From NCBI RefSeq assembly GCF_032854445.1, contig NC_088301.1:17442018-17506017 (forward strand): a DNA stretch of 64,000 bases, written 5' to 3'. Both the position numbers and the translations under genes were made by a program. The stretch comes from Liolophura sinensis. Lineage: Eukaryota; Mollusca; Polyplacophora; Chitonida; Chitonidae. Shown here piece after piece: positions 46,500 through 58,487 of this stretch (position 1 is its first letter; the number at the start of each line of letters is the position of its first letter). The notes under the pieces are model-generated. The model was not told the origin of the DNA. It saw only the letters and a list, made by a program, of their open reading frames with translations, and did no database searches.

Positions 46500-47928
46500 C
46501 CCTACCTGAATCTCCATGCTGAAGACACCAGACATATGGTAACCATACTGGAAAAATTTACTACTTAATTTATTCATGAATTTGTCCAAGACATAGAAAA
46601 CAGGTCTGGAAACAGGTCTTTTGATTATCAATTATGGAGACCAGTTTGGGAGTTGTGTACACATGCCAGGTTTCCCTCCATTTAAATAACACCTGTAAGA
46701 TAAATGAAAAAAGAAGTTATAGTTTTTCAGCAGTGAGCCATCTTAAATTCCTAATAATGACGTTTAACATTTCCTCAAACACCTGTGTCTTGGACAGAGA
46801 GAAAGTTATGAAGGCAATAAACTGGACAAAGGCTTTAGCTGAGACAACAAAAGATACGCACAGTATATGTAGCATCAAAATGACGCAATAGCTTTGAAGT
46901 TAGTGATCAACACTCCAAGTCACGGATAAGGAATGCCATCATTTTAGTCTTTTACCATTTTGCTTTGGTCCGTGTACATGGTAGATTCAGCTACTGTTTA
47001 TTTTGTAACGTTGTCTTTATATCACAAGAAAGTAGATGACAAAAAATCCGATTCAGGATAATTTGTCTTACAATAAGTGCACCACAATGAGGTAAGGACA
47101 AACTGCATCCAGTAACACATCAAGTCTTCAATGCTGTCTCCGTGAATCGACTACATTGTTTTTCATTTCAGAATTTCCTGACATACAACTATAAAATTCC
47201 TCTATTATCCAATAATACAAAATATAACATATGCTTCATCTATTTTTATATTACACTGAAACCTGTAAATAATTTCAAATACGGCAGTCAAAAACAGGCT
47301 TTAGAGTGGAGTCGATAGGAGATTAGGTAACTGGTGTCACTTTCGCTCAAGACATACCGGACTTTGCCCATTCCCCAGCATGCCACTGGGGGGTTTGAAT
47401 AGCTCGGACGTCACCCAAGGCATTCGCTTTTCCTTCCAAAATGAATATATAATTTCATATTAATTATGCAGTATTATGCATATATTATTATGCAGTATTA
47501 TATTACACTATTTTTCGAAGCTATAGACAAATCGGTGAAGGTAATTCGTGCGCCTGGAATAGGCCTTGTACCTAATATGAGCAATACAATATACATTACC
47601 TTTAGCTTCAATGTCCAAATAAATGTAACCCTGCTTACGTACTAAAACAAAACTATGACGATTCAGCTTATTCCAAGATACAACAACAACATTATAACAT
47701 TATACACGTAGTTTTAGGTGTCTTCATCTTATGTGCTGGAAAGATACATGCGTAAAAATATGCTTTTTTGAAATTGGTTATCACCGTATACATCTGTCCA
47801 TATCTTTTACAACATATTTTAAAGAAATGATTTTGACTTGTATTATAAACTGTAATTGCCCAGAAACCTTCTTTTCTCTTCATATTTGCGAGCAATAAGT
47901 CTGCAACCAATGTCGGAACATCAAAAAG
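46500..47928. other. no ectodomain exons found
   Basis: Copy C' should have its EGF and lectin exons here. None is visible, which suggests deletion. Frame 46634-46891 + has no family signal. Confidence 0.4.
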
Positions 47929-49438
47929 AACAGCCGCTAACAACACACGACGCTATGTCCTCTATTCCAGCAGGGGCCTCCGTGGCTCAGTCGGTTAGCG
48001 CCCTAGCGCAGCGTAATGACCCAGGAGCCTCTGACCAATGCGTTCGCTGCGAGTTCAAGTCCAGCTCATACTGGCTTCCTCTCCGGCCGTGAGTGGGATG
48101 GTCTTGGGTTTCACCCAGGCTGTGCCCGGTTTCCACCCACCATAATGTTGGCCGCCGTCATATATTCTTGAGTGAAATATTCTTGAGTACGGCGTAAAAC
48201 ACCAATCAAAAAAAAAATCTTTTCCAGCAGCTAACAGCAACAGCATATGACCCTGCATCCTGTACTTTAGAACCTATATCCTCTACAAAAAGAGCTAACA
48301 TCATAGGACCCTATAAGCTCTACTCTTCGAACTATCAACATAGCACATATCCTCTACTTCCGGAGTTATCAACATACGACCCTATATCTTACATAGGGCA
48401 TTACAGCATATGGCTCCTAGAGCTAACAACACACGACCCCATATCCTTATAGGAGCTAACATGATACAGCTCTATATCCTGTACACCTGGAACTAACAAC
48501 ATACAGCCCGGTATCCTCCACTCCACGGGCTAAAAACATGCGACACTGTATCCTCTACCCCAGAAGCTAAGAGCATACGACTCTATGTCCTCTACGCCAA
48601 GAGCTAACAACATACGAACCTCTATCTTCTACTCAAGGAGCTAGCAACATACGACCCTACATGCATATCTTCTACGCCAGGAGCAAACAACTCACGACCC
48701 TACATCCTCTTCGCCAGAAGGTAACAACATACGACTTTACATGTATATCTTCTACGCCAGGAGCTAACAAAATACGATCCTGTATCTTCTACCCCAGAAG
48801 CTATCAACATACGACCCCATATCTTCTACACCATGAGCTAACAACATACGACTCTACATGTATATCTTCTACGCCAGGAGCTAACAACATACGACTCTAC
48901 ACGAATATCCTTTTCGCCAGGAGGTAACAACATACAACCCCACATGTATATCTTCTACGCCAGGAGCTAACAAAAATACGATCTTGTATCTTCTACGCCA
49001 GAAGCTATCAACATACGACCCCATATCTACTACACCATGAGCTAACAACATACGGCTCTACATGTATATCTTCTATATCTTCTACGTCAGGAGCTAACAA
49101 CATACGACACTATATCTTCCACGCCAGGAGCTGACAACATACGACACTATATCTTCCACGCCAGGAGCTAACAACATACGACCCCACATCTTCTCCGTCT
49201 ACATGTATATCTTCTACGCCAGGAGCTAACAACATACGGCCCTATATCTTCTATGCCAGGAGCTAACGACTCACGACCCTATATCCTCTACGCCAATAGC
49301 TAACACGATCCTATACACTCTACGCCTGGAGGTCACAACACACTACTCTACATCCTCTACACCTAGAGGTAACAACATACGACCCTATAAATGTATCTTC
49401 TTTGCCAGGCGCTAACAACACACCGCCCTAATCCCATC
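47929..49438. repeat. minisatellite A, second array
   Basis: More than 30 units of about 40 bases (TCTTCTACGCCAGGAGCTAA, then CAACATACGACCCTATA), many with an inserted CATGTATA. It is split near its left end by a SINE. It ends about 40 bases before the dead transmembrane exon, the same layout as at 3228-3922. Confidence 0.93.
47974..48221 (+). mobile_element. SINE family 1, near complete, inserted in minisatellite A
   Basis: Head GGCCTCCGTGGCTCAGTCGG and B-box GCGAGTTCAAGTCCAGCTC; ends GGCGTAAAACACCAATCAAA plus poly-A. The flanking duplication TTCCAGCAG (47965-47973 and 48222-48230) comes from the minisatellite unit, proving insertion into the array. Confidence 0.92.
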
Positions 49439-49481
49439 CAGGATAATTATCCACCAATTTACTTTGATAACAAAGTTTCAG

Positions 49482-49582
49482 ACTTATCGGATACCTAAGG
49501 ATTACACGGGAATGATTGCTGGAAGTGCTGTGGGAATATCTCTTGTTGTCATGGTTACCGGAGTCATTATTATAGTTATGTG
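49482..49582 (+). pseudogene. receptor copy C', transmembrane exon, frameshifted
   Basis: 101 bases against 103 in copy A. Two bases are missing in GATACCTAAGGATTAC (copy A: GATACCCCTAAAGATTAC), so the entry frame hits TAA at once. Beyond the break the span is still recognisable (MIAGSAVGISLVVMV). Acceptor and donor are intact, so inclusion would truncate the protein. Confidence 0.85.
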
Positions 49583-49799
49583 GTAAGTCTGCACTGGTTT
49601 TAAACCCGTGTACAATCGCTTTACGAGTAATATCTGTGCTGCTACTACTATCAGAGTTTTCAGAAAAGGAATAGAACGCATGAGGTCTCAAATTTGCTGT
49701 ATACAGTATGGTAGGTAATAGATGTATAACATTTGTAATACACACGTATTCAATGTGGTTTTCTTTATTGCCGCATGATCATCCAATGTCGTTCATTCG

Positions 49800-50007
49800 C
49801 TGGAGGAAACCGCCACGTGTACAGGCAGGTGGTGCTAAAGGCTCTGGACCAAACAGCACTCCAGCAGAGGAGAGCTCCGTTCTCGTAGAAGCCATGGATA
49901 GCAGTGAAATGTCTGAGCCGTCAAGCCTGTATAATAATAATATATGTGATGGAAATGCTGGTGAAGATCACCCCTATGAAGCCATTCGTCAATACGTCAA
50001 TCTATAG
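49800..50007 (+). pseudogene. receptor copy C', tail exon with mutated acceptor
   Basis: The frame is open from WRKPPRVQAGG to a C-terminus HPYEAIRQYVNL and TAG. The acceptor, CATTAG in copies A and B, reads CATTCG here (49798-49799), so normal splicing is lost. The tyrosine motifs of copy A are kept (SLYNN, PYEAI, QYVNL). Confidence 0.8.
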
Positions 50008-50537
50008 TAAAACACACAGATCTTGAAAACAATGTTTAGACTGTTATATTGTAGTTTTGCATAAACTGGGATTATCCCGGTGGACTGAACCTCCCTGACA
50101 CCTGCTCACTTTGTGCTGTTTTAATGTGATTGTACGTTAAATGTGAAGAAAACTCGGAATAAACCCTAACTGATGTAAATTAACAAGGAGCCATTTGCCG
50201 ATTATCACACTGGCGTCGATGCTCTGGTTTAACTCAATATGCTATTGTTATATCACTTACAGTATTTGAAGGGTATCGACCTAATCAAAAGGCCTAATTC
50301 TTTGATAGCTCAGATTAAAATAAAACTACTTGCATCGTATTGCTGAATCCGTGACTTCCATGGCAGACGTCGCATGCAGTGCTGTCATTGTGCTTGATGA
50401 ATTTAGATTGGATAATATTTCATCTCATCTCCCCAGAACTCTGCTTACTCTCATGACGATACTTTTGTGCATAACTTTGAGATGATTTTCTGATGAACCG
50501 CTCTTCGTTTCTTTGGTTTTTGATCGCTTCCTTATTT

Positions 50538-50660
50538 ATCATTGATGTTTTACGCCTTGCTCGCGAATATTTCACAGCATTAGCCAGCATGAGAGTGGTG
50601 AGAGTTCACTGAACCACTGTGCAGCGGTGTAACGCTAACCACACGACCACTTTAGACAAG
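50538..50660 (-). mobile_element. SINE family 1 remnant, reverse, deleted
   Basis: TGATGTTTTACGCCTTGCTC and GTGCAGCGGTGTAACGCTAA: tail and head remain, the middle is deleted. It corresponds to the SINE at 5275-5470 in the other duplicated block. Confidence 0.6.
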
Positions 50661-51215
50661 TGGTTTGTAAGGAACGTTCTGTTTGTAGCCACTAAGGCCA
50701 CAGGATGGTAGACGACGGTTTGTAGTCAGGAAGACCACATGATGCTGGACGACGATTTGTAGTCACGAAGACCAAACAATAGAAGACGATGATCTGAAGT
50801 CACGAAGATCAACGATGGTAGACAACGATTTGTAGTCACCAACAGGACACGATGGTAGATGACGGTTTATAGTCACAAACAGCATACGGTGGTAGACGAC
50901 GATTTATTGACACCACGACCACACGCTCTTAAACGACCATTTATAGTCACGAAGACAACACGATGGTAGACGAAGGTCTATAGTCACCAAGGCCACACGA
51001 TTGTAGATGACGGTTTATAGTCACGAGATCACACAATGGTAGAAGACCACATGGTGAAAGACGGTCTTTAATATAAGGATCACACGATGGTAGACGATGG
51101 CTTATAGTCACAAAGGTCACACGATGGTAGATGACGGTTTTTAGTACCGAGATCATACGATGGTACAAAACTGTTTGTAGTCAACAAGACCACGCGATGG
51201 TAAACGACTGTTTAT
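50660..51215. repeat. minisatellite B, second array
   Basis: About 14 units of about 39 bases based on GATGGTAGACGACGGTTTAT with AGTCACCAAGACCACAC. It has the same position relative to tail exon and SINE as 5640-5965. Confidence 0.92.
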
Positions 51216-51399
51216 ACACAACCAATGAGAGGAGGAAAATCTGTGTCATTCGTACAACATTGTGTAATTTCTTCCGGGTAGGCCTGTCCTTACAACATAA
51301 CGTCCTAATCTTCACTAGCTCTAACTCAGATAAACTTATGAGTAACCTATGTACATATTACATCCACTGAGACGTACGCGATATTTCACTATATCGTTA

Positions 51400-51920
51400 C
51401 ATAGGAATGAAAAAGGTATCGTTGGTCTATCGATATCTTAGTCTAAATGGCGTGCGAAATTAACAGAAGGGGGGTTGCATTATTATCATGCAGACCAAAG
51501 GTAAACATTTCACGGAACTTTCGTGTGGTAGAGGGAAAATGGCACTCAATAAATGCAAGTGACAGACATATGCAGGTTATTTTCATATCATTTGTGTATA
51601 CGCTATTTTCCTCGGTGGGCAACTCAGGTTCGCTCTTTCAACAACGGTTTTATGGCTACAAAGGCATGTATGATACCGAAAACAAATTTGGAAGTTATAT
51701 GCTCACGAGTTTGCCTTCCCCGTAACTACAGATATGCAGCTTGCGCTAAGAGAACGACTGCAGGTGCTCTGCAATCATTTCGTTATGCATACTGCCACAG
51801 GGGTGAACACAGACAACACTGGTTTACCCGCTAATCCGTGACGGCGTCTGGACGAATTAGGAAAGTTTGATGATTAAAATTTAAAACCAACACAGCCAAA
51901 GGTAAGAAATTTCCAGGCTA
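51400..51920. other. 5' flank of copy D without its leader exon
   Basis: 51700-51845 (GAACACAGACAACACTGGTT, GACGGCGTCTGG) matches 45700-45800, which lies upstream of the leader at 46039. The match then jumps to sequence like 46200-46230 (AGATTTAAAACC-like), so the roughly 400 bases that hold the leader in C' are absent. Confidence 0.5.
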
Positions 51921-51952
51921 GAGCATGGAAACAGGACTGGTTAGTCCGCTGT

Positions 51953-52040
51953 CAGTATAATGTGGCTGGATGAGGTGTCATGTCTGGTGTCTTTGGCGTG
52001 TTCCCTTTAGTAGCGGCAGTATTTCGGCGCCATGGACGTT
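51953..52040 (+). mobile_element. SINE family 2 fragment
   Basis: TATAATGTGGCTGGATGAGG, GTGTCATGTCTGGTGTCTTT: the body of the same family found reversed at 13057-13150. Confidence 0.5.
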
Positions 52041-52619
52041 TTATACTTCTACTGCATTTGTTCCCCTACAGTGTTTGCAGTACTGCTGTAGACTACAGAA
52101 AAATGTTGAGCATACATATACATTTAAACGTATTATACACAGTCTCAGTAAATGAGTGTCTAATGCGAGAATCCGTGCTACAACCGATATTGTGTCATAT
52201 CTCGGGCAACCTATGTGTTTAACGAACTGTGCAGTCGGCTATGTTACCGTCAACAGTTACTGCCTCAGGTCATGCTAAAGTAGTCAAATTTTCCACCACA
52301 TTTATCCCCATGTTAAAATACCAGTCTGCAACGGGGAAACAGAAGGTAATTTCCATGCGTATACATGACTGTTTCCTTAATCACCATCAACACGAAAATA
52401 TGTAGAAATGACATAAAATACATTGTATATGTCATCATGTGGATGGGAAATCAGCAGTGATCAATCAACAGCCTTCAACATTATACACTTCTGAGCTGTC
52501 TGTAAAAGTTTGTTAGACTCATAGCCGTGTTATGCTTTAGATATATTTTGAACTGCTGTAACTTAGTCGGCTTGATGTAATTTTAAAGCCATTGTGAGTC
52601 CTTTCTGGCCTGTTGGTTG

Positions 52620-52770
52620 TAGCGTCACTTATCTGTGCGGTGAGTTCACGTCCTGCTGATTGGCTGTGGGTTTTCCCGGTTTCCTGTCACCATAATGCTG
52701 GCCGCTGTCGTATTTGTGAAATATTCTTATATACGGTTCTTTGAATACGTTTCCGATCAATAAATAAATA
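52620..52770 (+). mobile_element. SINE family 1, worn 3' part
   Basis: CACCATAATGCTGGCCGCTG, TCGTATTTGTGAAATATTCT and a short (AAAT) tail. Confidence 0.7.
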
Positions 52771-52918
52771 AGAGAAAAGCCTCTGTGAACTCCAATCTCG
52801 TGAGTGCAATGTGGAACGGTTGACAATAGTTAATTATAAAATCTAAGATTCGATACGATACAGGATACAGATATACGATTCAGTACGGTTTCATTACATA
52901 TCCGCCGGAATGCTTCAC

Positions 52919-53155
52919 CTGGGGCATCCGTGGCCGAGGTGCTTACCGTGCCAGCAGGGCATAATGACACAGCAGCCTCCCAGAAATGCAGCTCTTGCTG
53001 GTTTCCTCTCCCGCCGTGGGAAGGTCTGCCATCAAGCTGCAAATGGTCGTGGGATTCTCTCAAGGTCTACCCCGTTTCTTCCTACCACAATGCTGGCCTC
53101 CGTCGTATAATAGTACGGCATAAAAGACCAAAGAGATAAACAAATCAATAAATCA
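52919..53155 (+). mobile_element. SINE family 1, worn full-length copy
   Basis: Head GGGGCATCCGTGGCCGAGGT, GGGCATAATGACACAGCAGC, CTGGTTTCCTCTCCCGCCGT, and a tail around AGTACGGCATAAAAGACC. Confidence 0.75.
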
Positions 53156-53484
53156 GTCATTAAACTCTACTACATCCACACAGGAAAATAAAAGAGTTAA
53201 AGTGATAATAAACGATGCATTTTTGACTATTTATTTCACAACACATAGTGCCAGAAGCGAAAATGACTGCAGCTTTAGGTGTTTATATTTGTACACAAAT
53301 GGAAATTTTTTGCATACGCCTGAGCATAAGGTCTGAGCTAAGTCAAGCTTTTTTCAGTGTGTTTTTATATTTCTTGAATTAAAAACCTTGGTAGTTTTTC
53401 CATTTATAAATTTCTCCAAGACTCTCGCCTCAAAAATATGCACCGGTACGCTAAACTTTGATTCTGGTTCCCTCTGAATTTCAG

Positions 53485-53589
53485 TTTTTGGACAGCCATG
53501 CAAGAACTGTTCAGGTCAGTGTAATAACGAAACCGGAGTATGTTCCGGAAACTGTACTCTTGGCTGGGATGGTCCTACCTGCTCCAGAC
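53485..53589 (+). CDS. receptor copy D, short EGF-like exon
   Basis: A 105-base phase 1-1 exon, acceptor AATTTCAG, donor GTAAGT. It encodes FGQPCKNCSGQCNNETGVCS, then GNC and PTC, with all six cysteines. It is the intact counterpart of the decayed copy C exon and matches copy B in length. It can accept the leader at 46039 in frame. Confidence 0.8.
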
Positions 53590-54593
53590 GTAAGTAACAC
53601 GTTAATGATAATTGAAATGCTTAAAATGTTCATTGAATGATCTCCTTACCACTAAATGTTAAACAGTAGTTATTAAACAATCGTCATGAAAAGGCCCCAA
53701 TAACAAATATCATTTCATTCGGAAAAGTTTCCTCGCCGATATGCGTAGATATTATTACATTAGTAAAGATAAAAAGGCGAAATTATAAATTTAAATATAT
53801 TAGAAGTAATCACAACTGTGTTGGAGTTTTATTCTTAAAAAATACAAAAGAAACTTATTGATAGTATTACTTGTACTATAATACATTTCTTTTAGAGGGT
53901 AATCTCTACTTTTTAGTAATTATGACGTCACCCGAGGCAATCGGTTCTTGGCGTCGAAACCGGGCTTTGGACTTATTATGAATTAGAAAAGTGTTCAATA
54001 GAAAAAACTTCATTTTCCTCGCAACAGTATAGGCGTCCAACATATCCCTGTGTACAGCTAGTGTTGTTACGGTTTTGGTGGAGAGTATGATTGATTTTAC
54101 AGAGAGCAGAACAAAGGCGACTTGCTCAAAGATATCGACAATACAAAAACTTACCAAATATAAATGATTTGCCAACGGACAATTTTCCTATTTCTGACCT
54201 TTCTCTCGTGTGGTGGTGGAAACCGTCGTTCCGTCTGAAAGTATTTGATATGACCCTTCCAGCTCCGGCCAGTTTGTCTACGGTTTTATGTCTGTAGGTT
54301 TATGAATTGCCTCGCAAGATTCGACAGTTTCTTTTTTTTTCCGTCAAACATGAGTCTCGTCTTCGTAAAATATGCGTGGGTGTGTGTTTAATCCGAAATG
54401 AAATCTAGTGTGCTTTTTCACACTTGTATTTAACCATCAGATGCGCCTTCAGAGGCATTCTTTTCAGCATTAAAAATTCAGCATTTTCAGCCGTTTTAAC
54501 AATTAAAAACAGCATTTTTTCTAAAACACGTACATTCGGCTAAATATAAGATTCAACATTATGTTGATACTACTGTTGTGCTTCCGATGGCAG

Positions 54594-54833
54594 GAAATGT
54601 GGCATTTAACCAAAGCACGACGCAGTCTTCGAATTATAGCGAGAAAGGGTTCAGCTTCACCTCCGGACTCGCCGTTGATGGTAGGACTGGACATCACTTA
54701 CTGAACAAACCGTACACATGTACTCACACGATCAATGATCCACCGGCGGTCTGGACGGTGACGCTGGCTGCACAGTACAACATCTACAGGTTCAGGATAT
54801 ATAACAGGAATTCTTCTTCCTGTACCAGGTCGT
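54594..54833 (+). CDS. receptor copy D, fucolectin-type domain, first half
   Basis: A 240-base exon after GATGGCAG, donor GTAAGT, phase 1-1. Blocks NVAFNQSTTQSSNYSEKGF, LAVDGRTGHH, YTCTHT, VWTVTLAAQYNIYRFRIYNR fit the FTP/F5-8 lectin fold, which in eel fucolectin binds fucose with calcium (family knowledge). Sugar-binding residues cannot be assigned safely. The last base plus the first two of the next coding exon make a Cys codon, joining the two halves. Confidence 0.85.
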
Positions 54834-54839
54834 GTAAGT

Positions 54840-56240
54840 TAGCTTTATATTCTCCTTAAAAAACCAGACCTGATGGGTCTGTGCCACGGCCATTCATCCA
54901 GGAGACCGTTAACCAATGGCCTGTGATGTTGCAGCCTCGAATCTATCGCTTGCCCATTCAATTACAACAATAAATCAGGTCGTTTGTCAGGTACTTGACA
55001 AGATCCGTTGGTTGTCCTAGGTTTTTGTCAATTGTCTTTGATCTATAACAGAACGTCGTTATGTAATATCAGTCCTAGCCCGCTGTTAGTTGCAGGCCGT
55101 GTGTAAATATCCGTATCAAGTAGAGATGACCTTTCAAACAACAAGTGTGTCACGCAACACGTGGTAGGTAATACCCTCCTGATATATATAAATGTGAACT
55201 AACGGAATTTCCTTCTGTGATAAAAGTGTTATTTCACACAGTTAATAGATATCGCTTTTGTTTTCACATTTTTTAGATTTTACTCCCTGACGTCGTTGAA
55301 AAAGAAATATTTGTTTCAAGATGTTCCAATCTGATCTCAGGGGTATGACGTCATGATGCATGTAGAGTAAACTTTCACATTTCTACGTCACGCAACAATA
55401 AGACACGACGTCATACATACGCAGCTTTGACATCTCCAGGTCAACTGCCATTGCCTAAGCTTTCTATTGATTGGTCTAAAATTTATGACCTTTGTAGAGG
55501 GAGTAAACAGAATAGCAACATGAAATATGTAGTTTTTTCAATTTTCTTCAACTTTAGGCTAGAATAGACATTAACACCTTCGTCGTGGTGTTTGTTTTGA
55601 TTCTACTGAATCTTTCGTACCGATTCAAATGCGCATTCACGGGATTTCACTCAAACAAAGTTCAGCGTTAGGGTTACACAACAAACCGCTACAGCCCTAT
55701 TAAACCCTTAAATATATTATTGAAAATGACATCAAACGGAAAATAAATAAGCAAAAAAAACAAAACAAAAACAAACAAACAAACAAAAACAAAAAGAGTA
55801 AATAAAGCAAAAAATGTGGCACCAAATATTTTATCCAGAAAATGTCCTACTTTATACACTGCTCGAGAGAAACTCCCCTGCTGATTCCTACAGCAGTTAC
55901 GTATTTCCCAAGATTGCGAAATACTCACATGTATCGCTGTTCTAATAGAATGTATGACTAGAGGGCGTTAAAGCACCGCAAATATTACTTCAGTGTAGAT
56001 TCTATAGTCTGCATGGCTATAAGAGTATATTAACTTCCTAATATACAACAAATACTAGAGGTTTACACATATATATACGAATATGCGATACCTACACTGC
56101 ATATAATGTTACTAAGTAAAGTTACCAGTTTTCACAATGAGATTATTGCCGAGGTAACCACCAACTTATTTAACAAAGTGCCTTACAACACGTGGAACAC
56201 AACAAGCTGTTTTTTAAATTTCGCATTTGTGAGTTTTAAA
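54840..56240. other. copy D intron, nothing recognised
   Basis: No exon, SINE or RNA gene is supported. 55740-55800 is A-rich (AAACAAACAAACAAACAAA). Confidence 0.45.
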
Positions 56241-56245
56241 ATGTT

Positions 56246-56248
<3 letters not shown>

Positions 56249-56327
<79 letters not shown>

Positions 56328-56482
56328 GAAGGCATGTATGTATGTATTGATGTATACATGTGAGTATGTATGTATGTATGTGTATTTATGTTTGTGTGTA
56401 TTTATGTATTTATGTATGTATGTATGTATGTATTTATGTATGTATGTATGTATGTATGTATGTATGTTTGTTTGTATGTACA
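56249..56482. repeat. (TA)n followed by (TGTA)n microsatellites
   Basis: About 76 bases of pure TA, then GTATGTATGTATTTATG-type tetranucleotide repeats to about 56482. Long repeats of Tyr/Ile or Tyr/Met/Cys codons in all frames are artefacts. Confidence 0.97.
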
Positions 56483-56990
56483 AACATACTGTATGCATAT
56501 ATGTTCTTGGTTATCCTTCATATTTTTCATTAGATCTTCTTCACACTTGCACATTTTGGTGCTGAAATCCCATAAGAAAAAAAATGTTGTGTACTCGAAG
56601 TATTGCCTATTGATTAAGCATATTAAAAATGTTGACGTAGGATGCTGACGTTTTATCTTCACATCAGTGATTTTCTTTCCTGTACAATAAGCATAGTATC
56701 AAGTAGACGCATGGCATTTCCACAGTGTAGTAGATATAAACACGCATATCTTTCCGACATTATATAAATCCACTGACTACATCTACATCCATGTAACTCT
56801 CTCCTGTTACAATTATATATGTGTGTGTAATTCAGTTCAAAAGACTATGATACTAGTCTGAGTAATCAATCTGGATTTTGGGAAATTTAGTAGATTTTGA
56901 TTTAATTGTTGACGGCTTGAATTGTAATTCGAATACTTCACTTTTTATATTTAGTTAGCTAGTCCTAGTTCATCAAAATCTGTGTTTCAG

Positions 56991-57200
56991 GTGGCGCCCG
57001 ACTTAACGGATTCACTCTGTCTGTGGGTAACTCCTCCCAGAATTACACAGTTTGTTACAAAGACAACACTACACACCTAAAAGGCCCCGGGGCCATCATT
57101 AACAAAGTGTGTAACGTCGGTGGTCCCGTATTTGGGGACACCGTGAAGATTATGATAACTAATTCCCGGTCCCTTACCCTGTGTGAGGTACAGATTTTCG
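56991..57200 (+). CDS. receptor copy D, fucolectin-type domain, second half
   Basis: A 210-base phase 1-1 exon, acceptor GTTTCAG, donor GTGAGT. It reads GARLNGFTLSVGNSSQNYTV, CNVGGPVFGDTVKIMI and SLTLCEVQIFG. The closing LTLCEV-x-[IV]-[FY]-G is the usual end of FTP lectin domains. Together with 54594-54833 it completes the domain, about 150 residues, a normal size. It is the only intact second-half exon in the window. Confidence 0.85.
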
Positions 57201-57464
57201 GTGAGTAAGACCATCTTTATTAGTGGGCTGTGTTATATATTTCAGAACATGAAATGAGCTGGGATGACTAAAAAATGATTAAAAAACAGACGTACATACG
57301 TATTAGATACATTATATTAATATAAAAGGTATTGGGTTCTAATTGCTACATACACAAATGTGCTTCGGCGAATCACTTTTCCCAGATATGTGTCGCATTT
57401 TTCATGTATCAAAACTGTCGATGTGTAGGCCTATCTTACAAGTTGTTGATTGTGTATGTATCAG

Positions 57465-57614
57465 TATGTACCCCCGGGACGTATGAAGCAGACTGTGGGA
57501 AGAGGTGTGGGAACTGTGCTGAGGGACCGTCTGTCTGTAATACAACATCCGGGCACTGTCCACAGAGAGCACCCAGGTGCATGGCGGGATACTCTGGTCT
57601 GAGATGTGATAAAA
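57465..57614 (+). CDS. receptor copy D, EGF-like module 1
   Basis: A 150-base phase 1-1 exon, acceptor GTATCAG, donor GTAAGT. Eight cysteines (CTPGTYEADC, RCGNC, SVC, GHC, PRCMAGYSGLRC). It is nearly the same as the module at 59615, from a local two-exon duplication. Confidence 0.88.
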
Positions 57615-57954
57615 GTAAGTTTTAGGCTAAAAGTCGAGTACAACGTTAAAACTACAGGTGAACCAAGGCGGAGATGTTTTTGGCTTATTTTGTTACAGTC
57701 CTTTGCTAATATCGAAACAAAACTGTTCATGTATATATATATATATATATGTAAATACCTGTACAAAACATTGTCTATAGATTCCTATACAAAGTACATT
57801 TACACCCCATCCAAGGACCTACCTGGAAGTTGGATATGGCTATTCGGTTTATTGTTGTAACTTTACTATTTGAAAACCCGGCGACACGTGGAATTTGCCT
57901 ATTGAACAATAGCCGGGCAATCCTGTTTTACTGTCATACTTGCTTTTAGTACAG

Positions 57955-58110
57955 CACGGGGCCTCCGTGGCTCGGTCGTTTTGCGGATGGTTTTGGGGTT
58001 CCCAAGATTTGTGCCCGGTTACCTCCCACCTTAATGCTGGCCGCCGTCGTATAAGTGAAATATTCTTGAGTATGGCGTAAAACATCAATTAAATAAATAA
58101 TAATCTTGTT
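57955..58110 (+). mobile_element. SINE family 1, internally deleted, in copy D intron
   Basis: GGGGCCTCCGTGGCTCGGTC joins the body near TTTTGCGGATGGTTTTGGGG and ends TATGGCGTAAAACATCAATT. CAGCAC occurs on both sides. The paralogous intron at 60090-60130 lacks the insert, so the SINE came after the duplication. Confidence 0.9.
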
Positions 58111-58337
58111 CAGCACAAGGCAGAACTCTATAAAACGACGGTGTAAACATATTGCATAATGACATGTATATCAGTGGTACAGAATTTATGTAACACTGAA
58201 AATTACCTTAGTTCTGAATTGGTAGTACAGTACACAAACTTATGTGGAAGTGCGTTTAGCACAGTTAATTGAACCCCAGTTTTTAAAGATTATCCCTCTG
58301 ATAGCTAAACATAATTTCTTCTTTGACTGTGTGAAAG

Positions 58338-58487
58338 TATGTACCAATGGGGCATATGGACCAGACTGCGAGAAGAAATGTGGGAACTGTACTGCGGGAT
58401 CGCTTGTCTGTAATACAACAACCGGGCACTGTCCGCAGACATCACCCATTTGTTTACCAGGATTCTCACCTCCGACATGTGAAACAG
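58338..58487 (+). CDS. receptor copy D, EGF-like module 2
   Basis: A 150-base phase 1-1 exon, acceptor GTGAAAG, donor GTTAAT (weak). Eight cysteines (CTNGAYGPDC, KCGNC, LVC, GHC, PICLPGFSPPTC). Its duplicate at 60889-62039 is destroyed. Confidence 0.8.

Noticed and set aside
48661-48927. Open frame in minisatellite A
   Set aside because: Unit length and phase create it; the units are diverged at DNA level without codon pattern.
56214-56662. Several open frames over the TA and TGTA microsatellites
   Set aside because: Low-complexity translation in every frame on both strands.
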